From NCBI GenBank assembly GCA_000310025.1, contig FN649758.1, forward strand, positions 3,816,016 to 3,880,015: a stretch of 64,000 bases of DNA. Direction: 5' to 3'. This DNA is from Ectocarpus siliculosus (lineage: Eukaryota > Sar > Phaeophyceae > Ectocarpales > Ectocarpaceae). A program made the translations under genes and the position numbers. Below, piece by piece: positions 49,472 through 61,540 of this stretch. Numbering within the stretch: the stretch's first letter is position 1; each line of letters opens with the position of its first letter. The notes beneath the pieces are model-generated. The model saw only the letters and a list, made by a program, of their open reading frames with translations. It was not told the origin of the DNA and searched no databases.

Positions 49472-49596
49472 CTGCCCGGTGAGGCAGAGGGCCGGGAGGG
49501 CAAGTTCGCGGCGTGCGCGAACAACGACCTCCGTAACCGCTACGAAAAGTGTACCCCGCGGGGAAGCTCGACAACTTCGTCGGCGACTGCGACAAC
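49472..49596 (+). pseudogene. Decayed C-terminal tail of gene A
   Basis: Right after the TAA the same frame continues with REGKFAACANNDLRNRYEK, matching the end of gene B (GCDPNDLRTRYDVLYP). At about 49549 one base is missing relative to gene B, so the rest, KLDNFVGDCDNA, is readable only in the next frame and ends at TAG near 49600. The pair of lesions, one in-frame stop and one single-base deletion, suggests the tail is no longer under selection, or that one is a sequencing error. Confidence 0.65.
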
Positions 49597-49600
49597 GCCT

Positions 49601-52600
49601 AGTCGACCCCGGTCCATGGCAGAGGATGAGGATTACTTCATGGTTGCGGCTGGGAATGCTAGTAGGCAGAATTGAGAACTAGACTCCACTCGTAGATGCA
49701 AGCATCGAGACGTTGTTGATGCGCAGGCTGGTGCCGTTAAGAGATTTGGGTCTTCCTAGTTGTGCGTGTGGAGTGGGGTGAGTCCATTGGAAGTCTTGCA
49801 GCGAAAAACATTTCCACGGTACAGTGCAGATGCAGGGAATACCGTGCTCTCCCGTGGGGTTTCCTGGACATCCATGGCCTTGTTTCTTTTTGGAGCTGGG
49901 TGAACTTGAGCGGGTCGGGATGCTGAACGGGTACCGATGGTACGAGACCCGCATGCAGGAATGGGTCGAGTCGAAATTGGTCTCTTGCACGGCGGTAGGA
50001 TCTGCTTGATGGGTTTCGTTCCCGCAGGATTTTACCGAGGCTATGGTAACACATGTAAATTACTTTATGTCCTATTTCGAACATTTAATTGCTCTCGTTG
50101 CGCGCTGATCGTGTTCGATTTGCTCGTTTGTTCGTTGTCCATTTTTGAGCGAAGTTGTGGTAGTGTTTTTATTTGTGTGGTGGTCGGGAACTGCTGTTGT
50201 CAGTTTTGGTCAAACATTAAGAAGCTGTTACGCAACATCCGCTTTGCACAATTCCGATGCGTGCAGGATCGCAACATTTCTTCTTGTATGCAGCCCCGAG
50301 GTGTGGGACTTCTGGATGTCGAATGTCTATAGGACATTTCCTGGGTTTACAAGGCCGTGCAATCATTTGGATGAGCTTGCACGCTCGTTCGATGTTCCTG
50401 CGATGTCGGTTGCTTTCTGTCGATATAATTGTTGAGTGTTGTCGGTTGTGACGGGTTGGCGCGATAGTCTTTCTTGGGAAATAGAGGTTGTTTCGATGCA
50501 CAAGCACACTGAAAAATGAACAAACGAAACTAAATCGTCCAGTTTTCATTGGAAACGCAAACACACCCGTCCGTGCAGTGGGGCGTGCCGAGTGAACCGG
50601 AAATCATTCCGTCTTTGCTCGATTTAATAACGATCTCACCAAGGAAGCAAAGTGCGTCAGAATAACTTCTCGAGGTCGAACGTGCACCTTGAAAAGCCTT
50701 GTTGCTCGAGATTCGTTTCTGATAACTCAATATGGAGGTACGGGTTAATTGTTAGTTGAGGTGAATCCGGAAGCACAAACACGCAACTTACTTCGTTAAT
50801 TAACCACGACATTAACCACGTCATCACCTTGACTGGGCAAGTCAGTATATTCACGTGTTTGTACATGGGTCCTGCGTTTGTCCATGGGACATGCACACCA
50901 GCCCCCGCTGTTGCTGCCGCGACCGATCATGAAAATATCAACGCAATTACAAGAAGATTGTCGAGGAAACACCTACTTCGCACACGAAGCCAAGGTGGTG
51001 GTGTTGGATGAATGTGGGTAGCTGTATGAACGGCTGGGGTAGGATTACTGTGTGTGAGCTTTCGCATTCATTCGAAATAAAGTCTGCATTGCTTTTAAGT
51101 CTTGATGTCTAGATTGATCGCATGGTTGGTTACGTTCTGTGACAATCGGTTTGTTGTGGACGGCACGAGCAGCTCCAGCGTTCCCTCCCAACAGCAGTAC
51201 ACAGCAGTCTTGAATCCATAAGTAATACTCTCTTTTTTGAAATGACCGTACGACTTGCAATTTACGTACAAACAAAACACCCACAAAAAACTGTACCACA
51301 ATTTTCTTTAGTGCTGTCCCATGTGCACGGCGCACGAACGTACGCGCGCACGCACGAACGTGAAGAAAAAAAACGTACCATCGTGCCATTGGCGGTAGCA
51401 AAAGCGATGGGTAGAGTGTCCTGCCGTCGCCATAGATAGAGGGGTAGAATACGACGTAAGACAAAAAAAAAACAAATGATCATCGTTGGGAACTACAGCA
51501 GTACACAGCAGTACAGACGTAGCTACTACTACGGCAACACGTGGTCTGTCATGTACCGGAACCCAGCTAACTACTGATTGGTATATACATCAGATGGCGC
51601 GCCCTCCCATCACAATGTAAACGTCTGTTTCGGCTCTTCGGGTGTTCGTGCAACGGGCACCGCGGGTAAAAACGAACGAACGAACTTCAAATTGTTCCGT
51701 TCGCACGCAGCACGGTTTCGGATCTTTGGTCCGCAAAAACAACGGTCGCATTTGGCCGCTTGCTACATATGACGACCGCACGAATCAGTGTGGTGTTGTG
51801 CCGTTCCTTTTTGCTCCCGGTCTCACATACACGCCCTTTGCCTCTCACTCTCGTTCTCTGCGTACGTCGCGTGACTTCTTTGCGCTGTGTCAAGAGCATT
51901 GGTGAGTCTCGTGCTTTGTCTGTGGTTGGATGAACCATTCTGCGTTGAGTGAGAGAAAGCTGCCGGGTCTCGCTCGCTTGGTGAGGTAGATCTCGGGCCT
52001 GCGTTATTGCCGGACATACTTGCACAACATAACGTTGTGTAGGTTTGCAGTATGAGGAACTACATACAGGTCCTCGAGGTTTGGGTTGCCTGGCACATAA
52101 GGATGGAGATCACGATTTCGCCAAGTGTTGGTGCGGAAGTCTTGCGTTGCCGGTTGCATCGCGCCTATGTCGCGACGAAACAGGTCTCTCGTTACAAGGA
52201 GAAGCAAATTGCAAGAATAAGAAGAGGTGCGCCAGCCTTTCATTCGTTGACCTGGTGCCGTGTGATTACTCGCTCCGCAAGTGCCTTTGGCTCGGAGGAA
52301 CAAAAGCCCAGGGCGATCGCTTTGAAGCACAAACAGCTGTGCTACACTTGCACATCGACTCCAACCTTGTGCTGCCCTCAGCGTTCGATGCTCCACACTG
52401 GATACTCTAAATATTGAACACGTGCGGATACTGAACGATGCGTACGGGTCCGGAACGGGTAACGTGTAAATTTCTGCTCCTTCGTTAAAAGCAGTACCTA
52501 ATACCTACCATGCAGGTGGGTATTTACGGCGTGAAGCGGCCTAGCTGGCGTTCAATTGCGTTTGAGCCAAAAGGCGACCCTTACTTTGGCCCTTTCGACT

Positions 52601-53029
52601 CCAGTCACGATGATATCTGCATACTTCGTATGTACAGTGGTACAGCAGTGTACTACTGTCGTTCATTTGAGAATGCGGAAAAATGGCGTGTGCAATGGGA
52701 ACACAAATTTGAACGGTCTTCTTGTGTCTTCTCTTGAGTAAGTTGCACGTGCGGCTCACAGGTCGAGGTTGTGTCTGCGAGAGGTTGGCCTCTAAAGGAA
52801 ACACGGGCCAACGGTCGACCTTCAGCCCTTGTTCAATACCCCAAAATAATTGGGATACGAACTACTGCTGTTGCGCGCAGTGGGATTCGAACTACTGCTG
52901 TTGCGCGCAGTATTGAATGCCTTCACTCATTTCGCCGAAAGAAAGTATCGGAGGCTCTGCAGACTGCTCATTGTATCCCCTCCCTCGCCCATTGATGCCC
53001 AATCGTGTCCCCAAGCAGATTCCCGCAAG
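49601..53029. other. Intergenic stretch between the two cysteine-rich genes
   Basis: No gene is supported. Around 52045-52417 three frames (two plus, one minus) are open for about 120-130 codons each, so none can be preferred. The motif ACAGCAGTAC is clustered here (51191, 51495, 51505). A 30-bp tandem duplication lies at 52851-52910, 120 bp before gene B. Confidence 0.45.
52851..52910. repeat. 30-bp tandem duplication upstream of gene B
   Basis: The unit starting tgggatacgaactactgctg and ending ttgcgcgcag appears twice back to back, with a single A/T difference. It lies 120 bp upstream of the gene B start codon, in its promoter or 5' leader. Confidence 0.95.
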
Positions 53030-56000
53030 ATGCACACGTCATTCCTCTCTGTGTGCGCTGGGCCGCTGCTGCTCGCCTTGGCGGCCAACGCCTGTGACGA
53101 CTCCAGCGCGCCGGCGCCGACCCCTGAGTACTCGGGTGACTCTTCCAAGGGGACGACCCCGTCGCCCGTGTCCCCTGCAACGTCGCCGACCGACACCGTC
53201 GTTGCCTTCGCGGACTCGGATGACTATGTCGAACCCGAACCGACAGACGATGACGGGGAGGTCGAGGACGAAGAGGGCGTGCCGCTTGAAAACGATGGTG
53301 ACGGGGAGGTCTGCTCCACCTACGACGAGGATGTGAGAATATTTTTTGTGGCAAAATTCAATTGATTGTGCGTTGCAAAGGAGTGTGTTTGGCAGCGATA
53401 CAACGCCATGCTTTACACAGTACTGCTGTAAGTGCGATTGTTTTTTTAAGGTTTGACATTGGTTGACACCCTGTCTTGGGTAGTTGGAGTGGCAGATCCT
53501 CTCGCCTCACGCTGTCAGAAAATAAATGTCAAGGCATTATCTTGCTGTGCCTCGTTGCCCTACTAACCCGAACACTTCAGGTGCATGTCGCCTATCTCCT
53601 TCCGGAAATGTGTGAGTGGAACACGTACATGTGCTGCTGGACCGGCAACGATGGACCCGACGGGATGACCTCAAACACCGACGTCTGCCGCGTGTGGGAC
53701 TACCCGGAGGAGGGAAACTCCCTCGAATTTCCCCGAGATTCAGAGGGCTCCGTGTACTGGTGGGTAAATGTAGTGTCGCTTGGTGTATGTTGCACCTTGT
53801 TTATATTTTTTCGGGAACGAACGCGGTTACGTACCTACCCACAGATAAGCAAGAGGGCGTGAACAGTAAATTACGGATTCATATTTCGTACATACACGTT
53901 TTGTTTCTTCAAAAAAGTGTTTATTGCAGTAGTCTCTACCTCTACAGTACATAACACTCGTTTTGGATTGGTGCTGGTGCTTCAAAGCGCCTGCAGCGTT
54001 CGATGCAGGGTTGTTTTGACACCCGCCCGCCTCCTCCCTCTGTTCTGATGCCCACCATGACAGCCACGGGTTCGGATGGGCAGACGGCGCAGACGTGAAC
54101 ACCAACATCCTCCCCCTGTACCACTCCGTGATCAACACCGGCCGCACCGAAGAGGGGGGGTACTACGGAAAGTGAGTCGCGAGATACGGTATGTATGCAT
54201 ATCATCTTTTCTCCTTTGGAAGGAAATCGAAACAAGAAAAACAGGTTGGGTTGCCTTTGCTCATGTCAAAACATGTATACGAAAAAGGCTTCAACGGAAA
54301 CCTGGTATACGGTTCGTCGACGCTATTTGCATCACATGCTGCTATAAGGAAGCGGTAGGTGAGACGAAACACTCAACGTGATTTCTTTTTGGGCGTTCCC
54401 CGCAGTCTGCGCGAAAGGGAAACAACACCTTGAATGCGGCCTTGGCTAGAAATGTTGGAAGGAGCGGTCGCTTGTAGGATTACCGTCGTCTTTCTCGGCT
54501 GGGGTTTCCAGAGGTAAAACAGTACATCTAGGTGGTTCCACTGCCTCGTGGTGGCGCTGCATGGAGTGTGGTGCACGCGTCGACCGGCATTCGATGACGG
54601 GTTCTCCCCTTAGTGACCCGTGCCTCGTAACACATCATCCGTGCCGTTTCTTCGTTTTCCCACGAGCGCCGGTCGTATACTGGGAAACGATGTCTTCACT
54701 TCTGTTTTTGTCGCGGATGCCATGATTGTCCTTTCACCAGCCGCGGACGTTACGCCTCTTTCCCAATTCTTCCTCCGCGCGCCAATGCTGTGCATGGTGC
54801 GTATTTTCCTCAGCCGTGGGGCGGGTGTCTATCGCGTTTTTAACACTTGATCCCATCTTTGCACCTCTCGTCATTTTGTGCGCCCGGTCGGTCGTCGTTC
54901 TTTATCGTTTTCCCACAATCTCGTCTGCAACATGGCAGCGTGGAGGGGGCGCCGCAATGTGGGTGCCTCGAGGAAATGCCGGTGGTGTCGTTCTCGGAAT
55001 GCTCCAGGTACGACGCATACCAAAATATTTTTTCTTGAAAAACGTTTCTAGTGGAACCTCGTGTTTAAAATTTTTGCCGAAGAACGGAATGGAAATCCAG
55101 GTATCCGGGGGACACCTCTCGTTTGACCGAAGCTTAATGCGTCCTATTCTGCGTCCCGACGGTTGGAAGCAAACACGAAAATGCACGAGGGCACCTTGTG
55201 TCTAACAGCCCGTTGCCCTCGTTTTTGTAACGCTTTTTGTGTCGATTGTTTTCAGATTCGATGGCGACGGGATCACGGACTGCGGAGAACACGGGCTGTA
55301 CAGCAACTACGTGAGCCGCATCGACGAGCCAAACGGCCCGTTGGAGGACAATCTTGTGAGGATTTGCGACAACTACGACGTTCCCGACTTCGACTTCCGC
55401 GAGTGCGACAGCCACACGTACATGTGCTGCTGGACGGAGAACGACGCGAAGGGCGTGCTGGACAACACGGTGAGACTTCGTACATGTATCGGCCTGGTCG
55501 GCCAATTTTCTTGAGTTTCACTAAGAAGTATTTTTCTCTTGAGGTACTGGTTGGTTTTTCTGGAGATGGCTCGTTGACGTTGATGCTGTCGCTGAATCTC
55601 TCGTTGTTTGGGATGGCTTTGTGGGACGAACCAGTCTCGCAGAGAGAGGAACGATGGATTTGTCCAGGAAGTCCCCATGATGCTAACTGCGCGTGCTGCT
55701 TGTGTTTCGTTTTCGTGCCTTGCAGGACGTGTGTCGCATACACGACTACCCGTCGGCGGGCGAGACGTTGGAGTACCCCGGCGACAGCGAGGGAGATGTG
55801 CACTGCCACGGGATCGTATGGCCCGAGGACGCCACCGACAAGTACATCCACCTCCTGGCGCAGTACGTGCAGACCTTCGACCACATCGGCAACAAGGGCT
55901 ACTACGGAAAGTGAGTCGTTTGGGGCATGTGTTGTTACTACTTACGAAGTATGTTGCTGCGGGCATTTTCGCCTCTGCTTTTTCTCATCTTCTTCACGGG

Positions 56001-56649
56001 CACGTCAGCCGCTTCTAGCGGCAACCCTTTTTTTTTTTTTGAGTGGCGTTCTTGGACGTGTTTCTCGGTAAACTGCCCCGAGTCGTTCGGAAGTGGGAGT
56101 TGGGCCAATTTTTCTGTTGAAAATCACGAGAGTCGAAACAGGCAGACGGCCGTACGACCTACACAACGAAATGTAACAAGGCGTACTTGGGGAGATCACG
56201 CAACACAAGTTGCAGCACTCTGCTTTAGTGCGCGCCGCACCTTCACAAGCTGATCGGGGTCCCCTTATGGGGACAAATCGATCTCTGGTTTGACCAGAGC
56301 AGGCGTGGTACCAAACAAAAGAAAATGTACCACAGCCACACGCAGGCGTGGTACCAAACAAAAAAAATGTACCACGGCCACATGACACGCTGGTAACGAA
56401 TAGTACCTCGCTATTGTACCCCTCTCCGTTGTCCTATTCATTCTTATCAGCATCGAGGGCGCGCCCATGTGCGGCTGCGCCGAGGACATGCCGGAGGTTA
56501 GCAAGGCCGACTGCACCAACTACTCCCCCACTGAGGAGGACGAGGACAGGATCAGGGGTTGCGATCCCAACGATCTCCGCACCCGCTACGATGTATTGTA
56601 CCCCGATGGGGACCTTGACAACCTCGTCGGCCGCTGCGACAACCAGTAG
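53030..56649 (+). CDS. Secreted cysteine-rich protein, two modules (gene B)
   Basis: Exons 53030-53332, 53581-53759, 54064-54171, 54939-55007, 55256-55469, 55726-55910 and 56451-56649 join in phase for about 418 residues. A signal peptide (MHTSFLSVCAGPLLLALAAN) is followed by a Thr/Pro/acidic linker absent from gene A, then CSTYDED. Module 1: CEWNTYMCCWTGND, NTDVCRVWDYPEEGN, RDSEGSVYCHGFGWADGAD, GGYYGNVEGAPQCGCLEEMP, DCGEHGLYSNYVSRIDEP and VRICDN. Module 2: CDSHTYMCCWTEND, NTDVCRIHDYPSAGE, GDSEGDVHCHGIVWPEDATD, KGYYGNIEGAPMCGCAEDMP, then GCDPNDLRTRYDVLYP and VGRCDNQ with TAG at 56647-56649. Likely an extracellular, disulfide-bonded protein. The YYG-N intron is shared by both modules, while the C-HG intron exists only in module 1 and the NT-DVC intron only in module 2. 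Confidence 0.82.
56300..56382. repeat. Tandem duplication in gene B intron 6
   Basis: Two copies of caggcgtggtaccaaacaaa followed by aatgtaccac and ggccaca (56300-56340 and 56343-56382), with small differences. Purely intronic. Confidence 0.85.
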
Positions 56650-59600
56650 AGCGTCGCCCTTCCTGTGATTGTCCGGTCATTGGTCTTGCGGAAGTTGCCA
56701 CTGCTGTAGGATCACACGACTCGAGATGAGGCGCAGGCTTGCTTGAGAATCGAGCATCAGACATGTGAACAGAGCCGGTCGTGGTTGAGAGGATTTTAAT
56801 TTCCCGGATGTCAAGTTTTAAGATGCTCGGCAAGTTGTTCTTCCTGTTGATGGTTTCGAGTGACCCAAGAAACCTTTCCCAGTTTTGCACAAGGCTTTCA
56901 ATTCTAAGCCCCCGGAACATTTGTATTTTAACCTTTTTCGGGTCCAGTGGGATACTTCGTTTTCGTTGTTGGTGCTGCTGGCATCCCACCCCGTGTTCCT
57001 GTGCCCTGTGTCGGCTGGGCCATCGTACCACCTTACCCCCCCTGGTTCGGTCTCTGTTGGATGTCATTGTAATATATTCAACATGTTCAGTGTTGCTTTC
57101 GGGTGTTCGATGTGTTGAGTTTCGTCGCTTCCCTATTTGTGTTTCTGGTGTTGTTTCTGTGTTGGAAAAGGTCCTGATGAGGGCCTTCGGCAAGTGTCTC
57201 ATTAAATAGGTGCGGTAATGTGTTCCTGCTGTGTTGCTCTTGTATTGGACACTCAGCTCGTTGCTTATGTGTGTGTTTAGAGTTCAACTTCATTTACGTG
57301 GCTGGAGGGATAACTGATCACAACTTGGCATGCCTGGAAAGCATGCCTTGATTTTCTTCGTGCTGAAGGTAATTTCGACGATTGAGGAAACAACGCTGGC
57401 CCTGAGGTCGGCGTCCCCTGCTCTCTCGGAAAATTGGATCGTGTGAACCTCCACCCTTGTAATGCACACGAACATGTCTTGGAACTATGAATATATATGC
57501 ACATGTATCGAAACTGCAATCAATCGTTGTAAATGTTGGAATGCATCACAAAATTAGAAAAATGATGCAGACATGTTTGTTCGTGGAACTGAGTATTGTG
57601 ACGTCTTCGCGGACGCAGCGCATACGTGATCAACAAACAACCCAACTGAACAATGCGAAATACTTACACCCTGAACAACTAATACATCCTTCGTTTGGAA
57701 GGGTTCAATTCAACTACCCCCCGTAGCAGGCGATCGGAATCAAGTACCGTAACGATGCTAGAGAACGCACGGGGGGTGTCAGCGTTATTCAAAGCTGTTT
57801 TGACTTCAAGCTGGAATTCTCCACACCCAAAGTTATCCCCCGTACCTATCCGACCCGCCAACCCTCCCCCCCCCCCCCCCCCCGGGGAGGGTACGGGTAA
57901 TTTTTTTCGGGGTACATTTTTGTACAGGCTTTATTGGCTTTCTCCCTCTCCTATTTCGAGTGCTTGCGTGTGTTGTTGTTGTTTTACGGCACGCGTACAA
58001 GATAGGGCCCGGAGATAAGAAACGTCAATGTCGGATGGAGCCTCAATTTCATACTCTGAGCGGAAAGGACCAGCCGAAGTCGGCCAACTTCTTCAAACGG
58101 ATTTTTATTTGTTTTCCTTTGGGCTGTCGCATCCTCCTGATGATTCTCTCATCTATCTCCGTTTTTTCTATTTTCTTATTTCTAGCGAAGAAAACAACAA
58201 CACACCAAGCCTTCATACAGCGTTGAACCGACAGCTCGGTGTGGCGAACACTGGGTGGGGTTCTGGCAGTCCAGCAGCAGTGGGTGGCGCAGCCCGCGGC
58301 CGCTCTGGGGCGCAGGGGACGCCGCGTAAATATCCCTCTACCCGCCCGCCCCCTTCCAAAAATTACATGACATGAGCTATGAATAGATAGGGAGGGGGTG
58401 GGAGCACGGCAGCAGCAGCGGCAGCAGCAGCGAGAGGCGTTTCTTAATGGACACGCTCCCCCAGCTTGTATACCCGTTGTTTCTTTTGTCTTGGGGTATC
58501 GCACGATCACATGTTTCTTATTGGGACGTTTCTTATGTTGAGGCCGAGATTGAGCTGCGTTTCTTATTAGCCCTTTTTTCTTATTTTCCGCAAACATTTG
58601 GGCCTATTTTTCTGAACAGATTTTTGCTTAATTGTGGGCTCTATCTGAACGCGCACAAAAGGACCTTGATACCAGGTAGTAGTTGTTTGATAAGTTTGAG
58701 ATAATCAATGGTGGTGTGTACGTCCGGCGCCGGAAGATTGCCACTTCGAATAATAGCTAGCTGTGATGGGCGGGCGACACTTAAAACTTCTGGTTGATTT
58801 TCAAGTCTTGAAGTACACAGTGAGTGCTTGTTGTTGTGGGGACAACCCCGCAAGCTAAAGTAACTCAGAACTTCTCAATGCTTCGGCGACAAGTCCGCGA
58901 CATTTGACCGTGGGCGAATATGGCGAAAAAATACACACGAGGACCAAAGAGGACGCAAAAAAACACCATGCGTCGAAACGTCATAAACAATCCAAGCTTC
59001 AAAACATTCCGGAGAGGAGGGGCTGTTGATGAGCCTATACGGCGGTGGCATCACCTTCGCCACGTGCAACGGCCGGAAACAATTGCAACTTGCCGTGCGT
59101 TGTACTTATTCACTCCCCCAAGCCCCTTCACCTCCCTCAACAAGACTACCGTAGACGTCGGAGTTCCCCCCCCCGGGGAGGGGATCGTTTTTTTTTCTGA
59201 AACCAAGAAGAGGAAGGGCCCGCTTTCCGGTGACAAACTGCTGTACACCTTAATGTCGCTCAAAGCGCAGATCTGCAAGTGAATTTTCCGTCCCATATCA
59301 TGCTTTTTGTGCTCCCCGATGCAACAAAATCGACTCAGATAATTAGAGAAATACGGGGGAAACTCGTGGGAAGACTGGTACCCCGGGGGGGAAATTGAAA
59401 TACCCAGGGGGATTTTTTTTTTTGGTCGAAAACGATCTATAACCCGGGGCTAAATCAGAGAAACCGTGCTTCCAGGCCGAAAAGGTAATGGGGGGAGGGG
59501 AAAACTCTACTGGGGGGGGGGAAACTCCGACGTCTACGGTAAACCGCCGTTTCTTCGAGCGATTTCGCGTCGAGCACCTCCTTTGCCCTGCCTCCTCCAC

Positions 59601-61540
59601 CCTCCCCCCCCCCCTCCTCCTCCCCCCTCCTCGTCCTCCTTCCTCCCCCTCTTCCTCCCTCCTCCTCATCCTCTTCCTCCTTTCCGTCCCTGTCCGCCAC
59701 CTTCTCCTCCTCGAAGTCTTCCTCCGATTCGGAGGTCTCCTCCTCAACCGAGTCCCCCTTATCTGCTGACGATCTGAGAGTGACTCGCCGTCTGTACTAC
59801 AGTACTGTTTAACTGTATAACCCCCCCCCTGCCCCCGGCGAGACCTTACGGCGGGCTAACGGGGCTTTACCACAATCGTACTCTTCTGGTGTGGGACCTT
59901 TCGGCGTGTAACGGGGGCTCTGGCAGTCGAAGGAAGGGCCGTCTTGTCGAAGGGGTCGTTGATAGGGATCCCCTCTCAAAGGAGACTGCTCATCTTGACC
60001 ACTCCTCCCAAGCAAGCGTTCTCTCTCTCTCTCTCTGCTACGGACGGTACCGCGGCTGGCTGCGGTGCACGCAAGCCCGCCAGGGGCTACGTGGATTGTA
60101 CTGTACATCCCCGTGCATGAAATGTGCCCGGTTCATATTGGATTTAGTGTGGGCTTGTTTATATAGGAAATTGTATGGCGTTGGGGGGGGGGGAGGAGTT
60201 TTGTAACGCCCCCTCCCTTCCCGGAGAGGTCCAAACTAATTGTTTTTTTGTGCGCTCGTCAAGCAAGATTTTCAGTCGGTAGTTGATTGGAAGCAAGTGG
60301 CAAAACATATATATACCGCCTGGATGTCACATGGTTCTTTCATCAGACATCGGTACCGTTTGTCTTGGATATTGTGAGGCCACCTACAGTACGACGTCAC
60401 TACCCGAGGCTCTTGCCCAAGCAGTAATACGAATGTTCGAGGATTGAGGACTGCCACCGCTCCTCCTGTGAGTGATGATGCTGTCGGCGGATGCACTCAA
60501 GATAAGCAACAAGGTGGTGATTGTAGATGTAGCTAGGCACAAAGCGGCATGATCTGTTTCCTAACTGCTGTTGAGTAGAGTTTGCGATCACTTGAACACC
60601 CACATCGATCCCGCCCGCAGTGAGTGGTGACAAAGCTTGACTGAGATGTATATTCTCGATGCTTGGCGTGTCGCTAGTCGCTAGTGGTGAGTAATTTTTT
60701 CGATAGACTTTTAGGATGAGGTGATACTATTTGTGGGTTGGTGACTGACGGTGCCGGCACGCTGCTGCTGCTGTACATATGTACCTCAGAATTAGAAAAT
60801 GTTTTTTCGTTCAATGAAGTTTCTATGGAAGCTTCTCTCGGCCCTCCTGATGAACTGTTGTTGTTGTTGATGTTGTTGCCTCCACGTAAAAAAAACGTGC
60901 CGATCTCTCTATACGGTAAGTACCACCTCCATCTTTTTGTCCGTAGTAGTCTACCACTTAACGCGTTCAGTTGTGGTCACAGGCTAACTTGCCCAAAAAG
61001 GGTAGACGCGAAGGGGTCCGTCCGCGAGTCGATAGAAATCAACCACGGGTGGTCGAGAACCCTCCGTTCGCCTCCACACGCTATGCGAGGTAAACATAGA
61101 CTAGAAGACAACATCGCGGGCCAGAGAGGTAGGGATATTCCCTGGTTCAATCTTGGTAGAAACTTTAACGAGAAAACAGGAAATAAAAAAGACAAAGGCA
61201 CATGCCCGAACCACTACTACTACTGTGCTGTGCTGGTAACGACCAAACACTCAAACAAAACAAGGGCCACCAGGGACAACAAAAGTCACGTCACTGCTTA
61301 TGGGGGGTTGGTGCAATGGTGCAGTGATGAGGTGGGGGGGCGGGGGTTCAGTCAATCAGGGGTTCAATCCGGCAAATATCGCCCCACTGAGTCCGCCTCT
61401 TCTCGTTTGCGTTCTTCCCTCGCCGCCTCGTCCGTCTGTTGCCCCCTTCCGGCCCATTGATTGTTCCCATGTCCGTGCTGTTGCTGGGCTTGCTGTTTCG
61501 TGTGAGCGCTCGCTCGATGTCGGCTAGCCTCCTCCTCATC
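56650..61540. other. Long region without a supported gene
   Basis: Homopolymer C or G runs occur at 57865-57882, 59168-59175, 59512-59521 and 60184-60192, and Arg/Glu- or Pro-rich frames at 59343-59777 are low complexity. An inverted repeat lies at 59147-59541. A block at 59610-59715 is CT/CCT-rich. No tRNA or rRNA is recognised. Confidence 0.45.
59147..59541. repeat. Inverted repeat with poly-C/poly-G edges
   Basis: The 19-base word taccgtagacgtcggagtt at 59147-59165 recurs as its exact reverse complement at 59523-59541. Each copy is followed towards the inside by a run of C (or G on the other strand). The inner 360 bp holds no gene. It may be the ends of a small inverted-repeat element. 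Confidence 0.6.

Noticed and set aside
52004-52417. Candidate gene upstream of gene B
   Set aside because: Three frames on both strands are open for a similar length, so none can be preferred, and none has a domain.
59343-59777. Arg/Glu-rich or Pro-rich coding region
   Set aside because: Translations are products of CCT/CTC repeats read in each frame.
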